Source: Candidatus Heimdallarchaeum endolithica (lineage in GTDB: Archaea; Asgardarchaeota; Heimdallarchaeia; Heimdallarchaeales; Heimdallarchaeaceae). Taken from it: a stretch of DNA of 64,000 nt. Both the position numbers and the translations under genes were made by a program. This document shows, one piece after another, positions 45,710 through 54,663 of this stretch; positions within the stretch are counted from its first letter, which is position 1, and every line of letters begins with the position of its first letter. The notes beneath the pieces are model-generated. The model did no database searches, was not told the origin of the DNA, and saw only the letters and a program-made list of their open reading frames with translations. The DNA is taken from contig CP084167.1 in NCBI GenBank assembly GCA_021513715.1, forward strand, positions 186,001-250,000, read 5' to 3'.

Positions 45710-47469
45710 TCTTTTTCCTCTTGTTTTTGGCTTAAAAATTCGAATTCATGTATTTTTAATTGTGATAAATGAAATGGAAATGGTTCTGGGATATAGGAAA
45801 ACTTTTTTCTCCAATCTTTTTTTTCTAAAGTCCATGTGTTGAAATCCAGTGGATTAAAAGGTTTGTTAAATCTTAATGGTTGTTTTATTTTTTCATTGCT
45901 CAATATTTTATCGATTTGCTCTCTAAATTTCGTATAGTAGAATATTTCTGATTCATTTAATATTTCTGCATATTTAGCATCATTAAATACATCATCTGCC
46001 TTCATGAAAAAAACTTCTGCTTTTGGAGGATTATTTTGCCTTAACGAAATTAATCCTGAAATACAAAATGCATATATTGGAAGTTTCTTGTTGTTAAACA
46101 ATATTTGATAAATTTCAGCTGCTCTTGTAAAATAAGATTCAGCTAATTCTAGATATTTTCTGTTATTTTTGCTATTTTCTCCCCACTTCATTAACCAATA
46201 ATGTCCTAATAATAGAGATAATTCAGGGTCGCTAATATCTAATCTTCTTGTTTTTATTATTTGTTCCATCTGCTCTATATTCTCTCTTATTTCGTAAATG
46301 TAAGCTCCATAAGATACTTTTGCATAAGTGTTTATCATATTTGAAGAAACACCAATAATACTGTCATCTCCCTTCGTTTGTATTTCACTTATATATTCCC
46401 ATATTTCATTCAATATTTCATCTATCTGGAATTTAAGATTTTTGAGAGATAAAGATTTTTTGTTATCTTTTATATCCCCTACACGTAAATCATTTCTAAA
46501 CTGACTTTTTACAAAATTTTGTAGTAACTGATAAAATCGTGTTTCCAAAAACAATGCTTTATACTGGAAATAATAAGGTTTAACATTTTCTTTATAAACT
46601 GAATTATCAAGTAAGTGTTCGATCGTTTGCATAGCTTGTGTGTTTTCCATTAAAGCTAAATTCAACTTCTCTTCATTTTTCTCGTTTAGAAACTTTATCC
46701 AAAGCAGTAATAGCTGTGCTTTTATTGAATGAAGTGAAGATTTAGATAGAAGTGTTCTAAATTTATTTATCTCTGAAAGTTCTTGTTTTAGTAGTAAGTC
46801 ATGTGTTGAGATTGCTTTGTTTAAAGCTTCTTCAAACAATTTATACCAAGATTCAAAATCTTTTTTTTTCAGATTAGGAATAGTAAAAAGAAAGTTGTAC
46901 AATGTTAGAACTAGTGTTTGAATATAATTCGTAGCTGATTGTATTATTGTTATTTTGTCTTTTTCTCTTTCTACTAGCTTTAAAACTGATTCTAGCTGAA
47001 AATAGTCAAGGAGAAATTGAAGATGCTGTTTTTCTTTTGATAGAAGTATCTCCAACTCTGCAATTGAGGGGAGTAAACTGTATGAAATGGTTTTATTTAT
47101 GCAAGCTTCTAAAGTAAAGTACGGATTCAGCCCTTTAAGTTTAGAAAATACTTCTGTAAAAGCAGATAGAGTAGGATAAAGTAATTTTTGAGAATGACAC
47201 TTTTCAACAGCATACCAAAGTTTAGCTAAAGTATTAACTACAAGATCAAAATATTCTTTTCTGTATATCCTTCTTACTTTGTTCAAAAGAGAAAAAAAAG
47301 TTTTGAATTTTGTTACTTGATGTATGAAATATTCTAAACCTACATTTTTTTTATTTATTTGTAATATTACTACGTCACATTGTTTTTGAACAATATTTAA
47401 TTGTTCTTTTGGTTCTAAACGCAGAAATTCTTCAATTTCTTTTTTTATTTTATTCTCCATTTTTTTCAC
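45706..47469 (-). CDS. Large helical solenoid protein (TPR-like), AOR operon
   Basis: About 585 residues; GTG at 47469 or ATG at 47460. Wholly alpha-helical with pairs of amphipathic helices; toward the C-terminus the pattern becomes TPR-like (LLGHYWLMKWGENSKNNRKYLELAESYFTRAAEIYQIL, then AFCISGLISLRQNNPPKAEVFFMKADDVF). No enzyme motif, cysteine cluster or signal peptide. Starts 6 bp after the AOR stop, so it is co-expressed with the tungsten enzyme; a scaffold or assembly role is guessed only from position. Confidence 0.65.
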   Translation of the reverse strand: MKKMENKIKKEIEEFLRLEPKEQLNIVQKQCDVVILQINKKNVGLEYFIHQVTKFKTFFSLLNKVRRIYRKEYFDLVVNTLAKLWYAVEKCHSQKLLYPTLSAFTEVFSKLKGLNPYFTLEACINKTISYSLLPSIAELEILLSKEKQHLQFLLDYFQLESVLKLVEREKDKITIIQSATNYIQTLVLTLYNFLFTIPNLKKKDFESWYKLFEEALNKAISTHDLLLKQELSEINKFRTLLSKSSLHSIKAQLLLLWIKFLNEKNEEKLNLALMENTQAMQTIEHLLDNSVYKENVKPYYFQYKALFLETRFYQLLQNFVKSQFRNDLRVGDIKDNKKSLSLKNLKFQIDEILNEIWEYISEIQTKGDDSIIGVSSNMINTYAKVSYGAYIYEIRENIEQMEQIIKTRRLDISDPELSLLLGHYWLMKWGENSKNNRKYLELAESYFTRAAEIYQILFNNKKLPIYAFCISGLISLRQNNPPKAEVFFMKADDVFNDAKYAEILNESEIFYYTKFREQIDKILSNEKIKQPLRFNKPFNPLDFNTWTLEKKDWRKKFSYIPEPFPFHLSQLKIHEFEFLSQKQEEKE

Positions 47470-47475
47470 TTTAAA

Positions 47476-49287
47476 CTATATCTCTTCAAGATTTAATTTT
47501 GAAATTGTAGATGGTAAAGGTTCTCCAAACTCATCTAAACCGCGTTTTTCGTATAATTTTAAAAGAGATTTATTGAAATCATCTTCAGAGATAAAAGCTT
47601 TCATTCCTTTTGCTCTTCCTTCAGGCATCGGTTCCCAAAATCGTGGAGGGAGTTTATCAAATTCTCTCGCTTTTCTAGGTTTAAACTCTCTAATATTAAA
47701 CATTCTTTTGAGTATCCAAACCCTTTTTGCAATATTAATAATCTCTTCTCTCTCAAATTTTTCATCAAAAGCAGCTTCTACCATTTCGTGGCAATCATCA
47801 ATATTTAGTGCTGGGCTTATACTATGTGTAAAATGACAGATGATCAAACTATCTTTTAAAGTTTTCAAATCTTGTTGCTCTATTAACGAATCAATAACAG
47901 ATAGTGCACTCTTATCGGGAATGTCACTAGTTGAAGGCCAACCTCTTAAATGACTAGCTCCAACAGCAGCAGTGGCATAACTTAAACCTAAACCCAATTT
48001 TCCCCTTGGATCCCAAGCTGCATAAGGAAGCTTCTTTGTATGCACAGCTAAATCCTCTGTGTTAAAATTTTTAGCAGCATCAACAAGTCCTTCAGCCAGA
48101 ATATCCCCAATTCCTTTGCGATAAGCAATATTGTCAATTAGTTCCATTAGTTTTTCTTTATTTCCAAATCTAATATCTCGATATTCTTTTTCTTTAATTC
48201 TTCCTTTTTCTACTCCTTCCATGATCATTGCAATTATGCTTCCTGTTGAAATCGTATCTAAACCATATTCATTACATCTATAATTTGCTTTGATTATTGT
48301 TTCTGGTTCATCAATAGCACAATTACCTCCAATTAATCCTAAAGTTTCATATTCAGGTTTGGCAATAAATTCTTCATCTGTCCAATTAAAAGAAGAAGCA
48401 TCAATAACTTCAGAGCAAGAAATAACACATTTATAGCATGGTCTTCTTTTTCTTTTATACTTTTCAAGTGCTTTATGGTTTATTTTGTCATGTTTATCAA
48501 ATACCCCGCTCTGGAAATTCTTTGTAGGAAACTGAGAATATTGATTTGCAAGGTCAACTAGCCAACTAGTTCCATGTTGATACAGTAGATGTTTATGCTC
48601 TTTTGCAGTCTTAGCTCTTTTGATTATTTCTCTTCTTATTTTGTCAAATTCTACCTTATTGCCATTTATTGGTTTAGAACTCCCTTTAATACCAATGGCT
48701 TTCAAATTTTTGTTACCAAAAACTGCGCCTAAACCTCCTCTTCCAGCGTTTCTAAACCTATCAGAGGTAACGCAGGCAATTTTTACTTTATTTTCTCCAG
48801 CTGGACCAATGGATATAACACGCATACTTTTTTCATTTTCAAGTTCTCTGAGTTTATCTTCTGTTTGGTGAGTTGTTTTACCCCATAGTAAAGATGCATC
48901 TTTAATTGAAATAATATCGTCAATTATTGAAATATAGACAGGCTTTTCTGCTTTCCCTTCAATTATTATAACATCATACCCTGCAAACCTTAGTTCAGGA
49001 CCAACAAAACCACCAACATTTGTATCTAAAAACAGTCCTGTTAATGGAGATTTAGTACCAATACTATATCTACCAGTAATAGGTACAACTGTTCCTTGCA
49101 GAGGTCCTGAAGCAATAACTATTTTATTTTCTTCAGACAAAGGTTCAATTCTTGGTTTAACCTCTTTATAAAGATAGTAAGTGATAAAACCTGTACCTCC
49201 AAGAAATTTTCTACTTATTTCCTGAGGGATATTTTCAATAGTATGTGTTCTATCAGTAAGATTAATTCGAAGTAAAACTTGTTGCAT
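47476..49287 (-). CDS. aor: Aldehyde:ferredoxin oxidoreductase (tungsten/molybdopterin)
   Basis: 603 residues, full AOR length. N-terminal KFLGGTGFITYYLYKEVKP and GTKSPLTGLFLDTNVGGFVGPELRFAGYD bind the bis-pterin cofactor; the 4Fe-4S ligands are in RRPCYKCVISCSEV (C-x2-C-x3-C) plus a late Cys in LIICHF. AAWDPRGKLGLGLSYATA is the conserved second pterin site. These cytoplasmic enzymes oxidise aldehydes to acids and reduce ferredoxin, consistent with the PorA/PorB ferredoxin metabolism elsewhere in the window. Followed directly by two unknown genes in one operon. Confidence 0.93.
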   Translation of the reverse strand: MQQVLLRINLTDRTHTIENIPQEISRKFLGGTGFITYYLYKEVKPRIEPLSEENKIVIASGPLQGTVVPITGRYSIGTKSPLTGLFLDTNVGGFVGPELRFAGYDVIIIEGKAEKPVYISIIDDIISIKDASLLWGKTTHQTEDKLRELENEKSMRVISIGPAGENKVKIACVTSDRFRNAGRGGLGAVFGNKNLKAIGIKGSSKPINGNKVEFDKIRREIIKRAKTAKEHKHLLYQHGTSWLVDLANQYSQFPTKNFQSGVFDKHDKINHKALEKYKRKRRPCYKCVISCSEVIDASSFNWTDEEFIAKPEYETLGLIGGNCAIDEPETIIKANYRCNEYGLDTISTGSIIAMIMEGVEKGRIKEKEYRDIRFGNKEKLMELIDNIAYRKGIGDILAEGLVDAAKNFNTEDLAVHTKKLPYAAWDPRGKLGLGLSYATAAVGASHLRGWPSTSDIPDKSALSVIDSLIEQQDLKTLKDSLIICHFTHSISPALNIDDCHEMVEAAFDEKFEREEIINIAKRVWILKRMFNIREFKPRKAREFDKLPPRFWEPMPEGRAKGMKAFISEDDFNKSLLKLYEKRGLDEFGEPLPSTISKLNLEEI

Positions 49288-49396
49288 AACAGTCTTTATT
49301 TTTATAAATTAATAACTTTTACCAAACCTCAAAAACAAAAGTATTGATGTGAAATAAAAAGAAAAGAATAAAAATATAGGCAAAAACAACAGCTAA

Positions 49397-49678
49397 ATGA
49401 AGTACTCTGTCATTCAAAAATGTAAAAAACAAACAGGATATGAAGCTTTACCAGATGAGCAAATTAAGGTAGACTTAGAGAAATTAAAGAAAATACTTGT
49501 TGAAGACGAGTATTTCAAAATTTTAAGAGAAACGAAAGTTGTCTTTATTTTAGAAACTAAAAAAGGTAAAAAAGTTTCTTTTTTTCCATCTGGAAAGATA
49601 TTAATTTATAGAGTAGAAGAAGAGGAAGCACAAGAAGTTGTAAAAAAAATGTCTCTTCTAATTAACAAGACTGTATAA
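49397..49678 (+). CDS. Small protein resembling one TBP repeat
   Basis: 93 residues. The C-terminal half, VVFILETKKGKKVSFFPSGKILIYRVEEEEAQEVVKKMSLLI, follows the strand-strand-strand-helix pattern of a TBP repeat, in which a glycine turn after FPSGK and a following helix are typical. The N-terminal part (ALPDEQIKVDLEKLKKILVEDEYF) would be the first helix. It lacks the second repeat of a real TBP, so any DNA-binding role would need a dimer. Divergent from the AOR operon. Assignment is from pattern only. Confidence 0.45.
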   Translation: MKYSVIQKCKKQTGYEALPDEQIKVDLEKLKKILVEDEYFKILRETKVVFILETKKGKKVSFFPSGKILIYRVEEEEAQEVVKKMSLLINKTV

Positions 49679-49723
49679 TTTGAAATTAAGAAAATTTATA
49701 TTACAAAACTAAAATCAAATATT

Positions 49724-50515
49724 ATGCAAGGAGGAGTTCATCTTCTTTCAGGCCTAGTTTTAGCAAGTCTTGGAAAGAAAAAAGATTTCAAAGTATCAGT
49801 TACTTTTGGAGCAATTATTCCAGATATCGATATATTCATTGCTGCTTTAGCATATCTTTTTATTGGAGAAAAGGCTGTAATTTTACACAGATCATTTACA
49901 CACAGTATGTTTTCTATTAGTATTCTCTCTTTGCTTATCTACATTTTAGGATTAACAATAAAGAAATATTTTCCAGATAAAAAAATAAGCAAAATGGATT
50001 TTAGAAGTATAAGTATAGGAATAGGTATAGGAATGCTTACACATGTAATTTTAGACTTGTTTTATTTGGTAAAAGTAGCCATTTTTTGGCCTTTTAGCTT
50101 TACTTTTATTGGTTGGCCACTAGTTACAGATCTTCAACTTTCAGTACTTGCTCTAAAAATACTTCAAACTACAGATTTCATGACAGATATATTTTTCTTT
50201 ATACTACCTTTAACTATTATTTCTTTTAAGCAAGATAAATGTAAATATTTTAGGAAACTCCTTATACCATATATAATTATAGACTTACTTTTTACTATTA
50301 TATTCATTTTTGTAGCATTTTTCATTCCGTTATCTTATAATGATTTCTTAGTCTACTTATATTATCCAGGAACATTCTTTTTGCTTTTCTCCATTTTCTC
50401 TCCTCTGATTTTCAAGGAGGTAATTAAGGAGTTCAAATTTGATAATTTTATAATTGTTATAATAGTAGCATTGTTTATTTTTTCTCAATTACTATTTAGT
50501 CTTTTTCTTCTCTGA
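49724..50515 (+). CDS. YdjM-family membrane-bound metal-dependent hydrolase
   Basis: 263 residues. Metal-ligand motifs GGVHLLSG, PDID, HRSFTHS and GMLTHVILD match the YdjM/LexA-binding inner-membrane hydrolase family. Eight hydrophobic segments make it polytopic. A putative metal-dependent phosphohydrolase acting on a lipid or polyprenyl substrate; activity is known only loosely in the family. The last 24 bp overlap the convergent HEAT gene. ATG start, no ribosome site visible. Confidence 0.85.
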   Translation: MQGGVHLLSGLVLASLGKKKDFKVSVTFGAIIPDIDIFIAALAYLFIGEKAVILHRSFTHSMFSISILSLLIYILGLTIKKYFPDKKISKMDFRSISIGIGIGMLTHVILDLFYLVKVAIFWPFSFTFIGWPLVTDLQLSVLALKILQTTDFMTDIFFFILPLTIISFKQDKCKYFRKLLIPYIIIDLLFTIIFIFVAFFIPLSYNDFLVYLYYPGTFFLLFSIFSPLIFKEVIKEFKFDNFIIVIIVALFIFSQLLFSLFLL

Positions 50516-52150
50516 TTTTTCCTTGTTTGGACTTTTTTTGAAAATATCTACATCTAAATTAGCTAGCCTTCTAAATACATCATGTTTTCCATTAGATTCT
50601 GAGATTATGACAATCAATTTATCAAGTACATCTTTAGGATTAATACTTTTATCAGAAACAAGCAATTCTTGAAAAATAGTTACTAAACCTTCTAAGATAT
50701 CTGAATCATCAGATAAAAATAGTATATTACTAATATTTTGCGTAAGATCCAATGGATTTAGCTCCCTGTTATAAATGAGTTCACAGAAAGAAACAAGAAT
50801 CTGTTCTGTTACGCCTAAATCTTTACTTGACAACATGTTATGGGCTATTTCTACTATGAAATCAGTTGTTATAAGATTTGGTTTATTTGAGATTATCTTT
50901 GAAACAAGATTATATGCTCTTAGAGCTATTAGAGGATGAGGTGAGTTAGTAGCGATTATTTCAATTAATCGAAAAACATTTTGCACATTTTCTTTAGGAA
51001 CATCTATCAATGAATAGTGCTCAATATTTTGAATTGCTGTATAACATATATCTTCATCTTTTGTTTTTTGCATAATAATATACAAACTTGCTAAAGCATC
51101 ATCTATCATTTCTTCTTGAGTTTGTAAGATAATAGATAAAAATAGTTCAATTGCTCTAATTCTAATATTTTTTGAGTGATGAGACTTTAGCATTTTAATA
51201 ATACTTTCAAAATTTTCTTCTGTTACTCTTTTTCTTAAAATCAATGCTTCAAGGGCTTTTAGACCTAATTCTCTGAGTCTATCTTCATAAGTAGCTCTTA
51301 CAATCTTAATAATATTATTAACTAAAAAAGTGGATTTTTCATTGTAAAGAAATACCAACTCAGGATAAGCTGAAATAGCTATTTCTCTAATTCTTTTATC
51401 ATAAGAGAAAGTTAGAAGTTTAGCCAAATTATCTACATGATAATTTAGTTTATTCATTGATTTTGTTTTTGAAATTATTAACTCAAGACATCTAAATGAA
51501 ATCATTCTCATCTCTGAATCATCAGATGTTTTATAAATCACTAAAAACGCTTCTGCAATTCCAAATAGAGGGTTATATGACTCAATTGTTGTAACAATAT
51601 TACTTAAACTACCTATTGCAATTAATCTTTCTTCTTCATCAAAACTTCTTTTTAGAATTTCTGTTAATGTAATTGCTATATCTCGTCCTAAATCAATATT
51701 GTCAATAGGAAGCAATAAAATGGAATTGATTAAACTTCTAACATTAGTCTGTTTAGGTAAATATCTATCTGATTTTATCTGATTAAAAAGTTGAGTAATT
51801 TCAAGTGTATCTTTCTTATTAATTTTAAATCTTGTTGTTCCTTTTCTTATAATTTCTATTTCTTTTGTTAAATTGAATATTTGATTATATTTCTTATTTC
51901 TATTATTAGGTAAATTTTCTTGTTCATCGTCCTCAGAATAAGAAATTAGTCTAGCTAAAGAAGCAGCTGCAGCATCACGTACTTTTGGATTAGGGTCACG
52001 AAGTTGTGCATTTAAAAGAGCATCTAACACCTCTGAATCAGGAAAGTTTGACAGTAATATCGCAGCTTTTTCTCTTTGTACAGGGAGAGAACTCAAACGA
52101 AGTTGTTTTAATAATGCTAATTTCTCATCTTTAGACGAATAACCTGTCAT
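50492..52150 (-). CDS. HEAT/ARM-repeat solenoid protein
   Basis: 552 residues, all helical. N-terminal HEAT repeat REKAAILLSNFPDSEVLDALLNAQLRDPNPKVRDAAAASLARLIS is clear; the rest contains spaced repeats (SNIVTTIESYNPLFGIAEAFLVIYKTSDDSEMRMISFRCLELII, LRELGLKALEALILRK, KNIRIRAIELFLSII). The linker at about 60-110 is charged. A cytoplasmic scaffold, similar in class to the 371-residue HEAT protein. Overlaps the YdjM-like gene at its 3' end by 24 bp. No partner evident. Confidence 0.75.
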   Translation of the reverse strand: MTGYSSKDEKLALLKQLRLSSLPVQREKAAILLSNFPDSEVLDALLNAQLRDPNPKVRDAAAASLARLISYSEDDEQENLPNNRNKKYNQIFNLTKEIEIIRKGTTRFKINKKDTLEITQLFNQIKSDRYLPKQTNVRSLINSILLLPIDNIDLGRDIAITLTEILKRSFDEEERLIAIGSLSNIVTTIESYNPLFGIAEAFLVIYKTSDDSEMRMISFRCLELIISKTKSMNKLNYHVDNLAKLLTFSYDKRIREIAISAYPELVFLYNEKSTFLVNNIIKIVRATYEDRLRELGLKALEALILRKRVTEENFESIIKMLKSHHSKNIRIRAIELFLSIILQTQEEMIDDALASLYIIMQKTKDEDICYTAIQNIEHYSLIDVPKENVQNVFRLIEIIATNSPHPLIALRAYNLVSKIISNKPNLITTDFIVEIAHNMLSSKDLGVTEQILVSFCELIYNRELNPLDLTQNISNILFLSDDSDILEGLVTIFQELLVSDKSINPKDVLDKLIVIISESNGKHDVFRRLANLDVDIFKKSPNKEKSEKKKTK

Positions 52151-52258
52151 CTAATTTTAAAGTGTGATTTAAACTATTTATATTTAACCTTAAGGTAAAT
52201 CTAAAATCAAATATTGTATTTTGAAAAAATTTTTAACGAGAGAACTTTCTTTTAAAGT

Positions 52259-52570
52259 ATGAAAGCCCTTTTTCTAATTAATGCTAGTAAACAAGAAAAA
52301 GAAGAAATAAAAGAAAAGCTAAGGGAAGAAGTAGAAGCTATTTTTGGAGATGAACTTACAGAAGAAGAAAGAAAAAATGTTTTGAAAGAAGTAGAGATCA
52401 TCCTAGGAGGGAGGTTATCAGATGAAGAATTAAATAGTGTAAAAAAGTTAAAATTTCATCAGACTTTTGGAACTGGTGTAGATAGACATAATTTAAAAAT
52501 CTACAAACAGAAAAACATTATTCTCTGTAATAGCCATGAAGTGCTCTTTTGTACATTTTTGTTATACTAA
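52259..52570 (+). pseudogene. N-terminal fragment of a D-2-hydroxyacid dehydrogenase
   Basis: About 95 residues recognisable: VEIILGGRLSDEELNSVKKLKFHQTFGTGVDRHNLKIYKQKNIILCNSH is the substrate-domain start of these enzymes (KLKxxQxxGxGVD, GI-x-CN-S-H). After CNSHE the frame runs into VLFCTFLLY and stops at 52570, encoded by foreign sequence. The coenzyme-binding domain and catalytic Arg, Glu and His (~180 residues) are absent. The C-terminal end is found at 52856. A disrupted gene, not functional as written; the intact paralogue is at 26752-27720. Confidence 0.75.
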
Positions 52571-52865
52571 AAACTAGGTGTTTAAATAGTGAAAAGACAT
52601 TAATAAATTAGAGAGGAAAGGAAAAGAGGAATACCAACTCTCTATTAGCCGGCACGGCGTGTCGGGGTAAAAAAACATGCGCATGAAGGCAGAATCAACG
52701 AATAGTTGAATATAATTTAACTTTCCCGTGTGAGCGGATGATTTTTTCATCCAGTTTCCACGGTGGAGGAGTTCTCAACCTTCTCCTCTGGCTCAATGAG
52801 TGTTTAGTTCTTTCTCTCGAATGAACTAACAGGAGAGTAAGATTTGTGCAAAAAATGTACAAAAA
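52547..52865. mobile_element. Structured insertion/replacement element with inverted-repeat ends
   Basis: Ends: TTTTGTACATTTTTG (52547-52561) against CAAAAAATGTACAAAA (52849-52864), matching except for one extra A. The unit sits between the two fragments of the dehydrogenase, but about 540 bp of the coding middle is gone, so either an insertion with deletion or a replacement occurred. No transposase is encoded. The interior holds several stable helices (see the RNA candidate). The ends are unlike those of the 7574-7981 element. Confidence 0.45.
52649..52829 (+). ncRNA. Structured RNA candidate with five helices
   Basis: CCGGCAC/GTGTCGG (52649-52655/52659-52665) with one G-U that favours the plus strand; CCGTG/CACGG (52726-52730/52759-52763) enclosing GGATGA/TCATCC (52736-52741/52747-52752); GAGGAG/CTCCTC (52766-52771/52783-52788); TAGTTC/GAACTA (52805-52810/52823-52828). 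AGCC near 52647 can pair with GGCT near 52790 to close the structure. Locally much more GC-rich than the flanks. No fit to tRNA, SRP Alu/S-domain or RNase P conserved cores was found. It has no open frame. Confidence 0.4.
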
Positions 52866-52965
52866 TCGAGTTGATGATAGAGTAATTAAACTTGTAGAAA
52901 ATATTAATAGGTTTGTTAGGAATGAAGAACCACTTAACAAAGTAAATTTGGACACAGGATATTAA
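52856..52965 (+). pseudogene. C-terminal fragment of the broken D-2-hydroxyacid dehydrogenase
   Basis: 36 codons, MYKNRVDDRVIKLVENINRFVRNEEPLNKVNLDTGY, then TAA. RVIKLVENINRF followed by PLNKVNLDTGY is the usual C-terminal helix and tail (VENI-x-RF ... PLN-x-V-x-GY) of the family. In the same frame direction as the N-terminal fragment, 286 bp downstream of it. Together they bracket the structured element. Confidence 0.7.
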
Positions 52966-52999
52966 AAAAGTTAATTAAGGTTAAATAAACTTAATAAAC

Positions 53000-53779
53000 G
53001 TGAAAGAAGATACTATTTCCACGCAGTTGCTAAGACAAATAGTTCAAAATGGAGAATTCCACAAAAAATTGTCATTCTATTTACAAAATCAAATATCTAT
53101 CAAATCACTTCTTTTACGACTCTTAGAAAAGATTCCTTCAGAATTTATTCTTGGTATAAACATATTTGATAGTTTTGGAAAAATAATTGAATCATCAGGA
53201 TCAATTATAGGTCAATATTCTACCATAATTACTTTTGGGCAAAAAAATCAATTCAAGGTTGAATATTCTATCTCAAGAAAAGAAAATAAACAAATTAATA
53301 TTTTACTAATAGGATTTAGTAAAAGTGGAAAATCAAGTATTATTCATAGATTAAACTATAATTCCTTTTTAGGAACAAAACTTCATAACATTGGAATTTC
53401 CACATCCCAATTTTATTTTCTTGGGAAAACACTAAAGATTACAGAAGTTGGCGGAAATATGGATCTAATTACATATTATCTAAATAAGGAAGTAAATAAC
53501 AACTTTGATATAATCTTCTTTGTTCTTGACTACAGTTTTATCTATAAGGAATCATTATACGAGCGAATTTTTGCAATTTTGAAAAAAATTGAAGAGGAAT
53601 ATAAGCTTAAAATAACATTCATTTTGACAAAAAATGACGTGAAAATCACTTCTAAAAACTTTGAGAGAATAACAAAAAAGATAGAAGATATTTCTTTTTC
53701 ACAGAAAAATTTGATTACTTATTCTTCTTTAACAAATAATAATTTTCAATTATTAAAGAAACACATAAAAGCATTATAA
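53000..53779 (+). CDS. Arf-like small GTPase with N-terminal extension
   Basis: 259 residues. G1 GFSKSGKSS (105-113), a Thr at 135 as G2 candidate, G3 EVGG (149-152, Arf-type with Gly-Gly rather than Ras-type), G4 TKND (210-213) and a G5-like YSSL (about 241-244) are all present, so nucleotide binding is credible. The ~95-residue N-terminal extension (LLEKIPSEFILGINIFDSFGKIIESSG) has mixed secondary structure and may be a degenerate longin fold. Starts with GTG at 53000. The next gene begins at the very next base after the stop, so GTPase and longin-like protein are co-translated. Eukaryotic relatives act in vesicle trafficking and nutrient signalling. Confidence 0.75.
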   Translation: MKEDTISTQLLRQIVQNGEFHKKLSFYLQNQISIKSLLLRLLEKIPSEFILGINIFDSFGKIIESSGSIIGQYSTIITFGQKNQFKVEYSISRKENKQINILLIGFSKSGKSSIIHRLNYNSFLGTKLHNIGISTSQFYFLGKTLKITEVGGNMDLITYYLNKEVNNNFDIIFFVLDYSFIYKESLYERIFAILKKIEEEYKLKITFILTKNDVKITSKNFERITKKIEDISFSQKNLITYSSLTNNNFQLLKKHIKAL

Positions 53780-54625
53780 GTGAAAAAAATGATCAAAGAG
53801 ATATGGTTAGTTTCAAACGATGGTATTCTAATAAAGCATTCAATTATAAAAAAATCAGTTCCTATTGACCCAGATCTGATTGGTGCTTTAATGAGTGCTC
53901 TACAATCCTTTTCAGTAGAATTAACAGGAAAAACTATTAACTATATAGATATTGCAGGAGATGAAAGGCTGATTTACATTCCTTTTTTTAATAATCGTTT
54001 CTTTCTAGTTGCAAGAATAGAATTTGAGAAAGGAGAAAGAGCATTTTTAAAGGAAGTTGAAAATTTCAGATTTCTAGTAACAAGTACTTTTACTGACTAT
54101 GAGACAGAAGAAATAATCGATCGTGAGTTTGGAGATGGTACCTTCTTTTTAAACCTCTTTGAAGAGCCATTCATGCAAGTTCTTGATGTGTTAAAAGATT
54201 ATGCAATAAGAGAAGAAGAAAGAATTCACAATCTAAATATTGACTCAACGAAAAAACTAGATTTCTTCAATAAAGTAGAAAAATATATTGAAAATACACC
54301 ATACAATCTTTTCATTTTAGACAGATATACAAATGAGTTATTATTTCATAAAACAACTTCAAATATTTTTTACTCTGACCACACCTATCTTTTAAAAATT
54401 CTTAATGAAATTAAATTTTCCATCTTTATAAAAGAGAACTTGAATAAGATAGCTTTTACTAATGGAAGCATCGAAGTCATTGCTTACTATTCTGAATTGT
54501 TTGTTTATATATTAGTAAACACTGAATGTCAAAACTCAAGTTTGATATCTCCTCCAGAATTTCCTAAAATGGCTAAAATACTATTAGAGATAAATAACGA
54601 AGAGTCTGCTTATTTTAATAAATAG
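53780..54625 (+). CDS. Protein with two longin-like repeats
   Basis: 281 residues; GTG at 53780 or ATG at 53789. First repeat: IWLVSNDGILIKHS ... LIGALMSALQSFSVELTGK ... INYIDIAGDERLIYIPFFNNRFFLVARIE, which is the strand-strand-helix-strand-strand order of longin/roadblock domains. Second repeat: YNLFILDRYTNELLFHKT ... FLYIF...YTYLLKILNEI ... IEVIAYYSELFVYILVNTE. A 60-residue helical linker lies between. Likely the regulatory partner of the adjacent Arf-like GTPase, as with MglA/MglB or Mon1-type longin proteins. Confidence 0.68.
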   Translation: MKKMIKEIWLVSNDGILIKHSIIKKSVPIDPDLIGALMSALQSFSVELTGKTINYIDIAGDERLIYIPFFNNRFFLVARIEFEKGERAFLKEVENFRFLVTSTFTDYETEEIIDREFGDGTFFLNLFEEPFMQVLDVLKDYAIREEERIHNLNIDSTKKLDFFNKVEKYIENTPYNLFILDRYTNELLFHKTTSNIFYSDHTYLLKILNEIKFSIFIKENLNKIAFTNGSIEVIAYYSELFVYILVNTECQNSSLISPPEFPKMAKILLEINNEESAYFNK

Positions 54626-54663
54626 AGTGAATTGTTGAAGTATTATTAGAAAAAAAAGAAAAG

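Noticed and set aside
52640..52835. SRP RNA or RNase P RNA gene
   Set aside because: GC-rich and strongly folded, but the conserved helix 8 elements of SRP and the GAGGAAAGUCC / CR-V core of RNase P could not be found on either strand.
52695..52955. 86-residue minus-strand frame over the second structured element
   Set aside because: It is a low-complexity antisense reading of the folded segment and dehydrogenase fragment, with no family match that I recognise.
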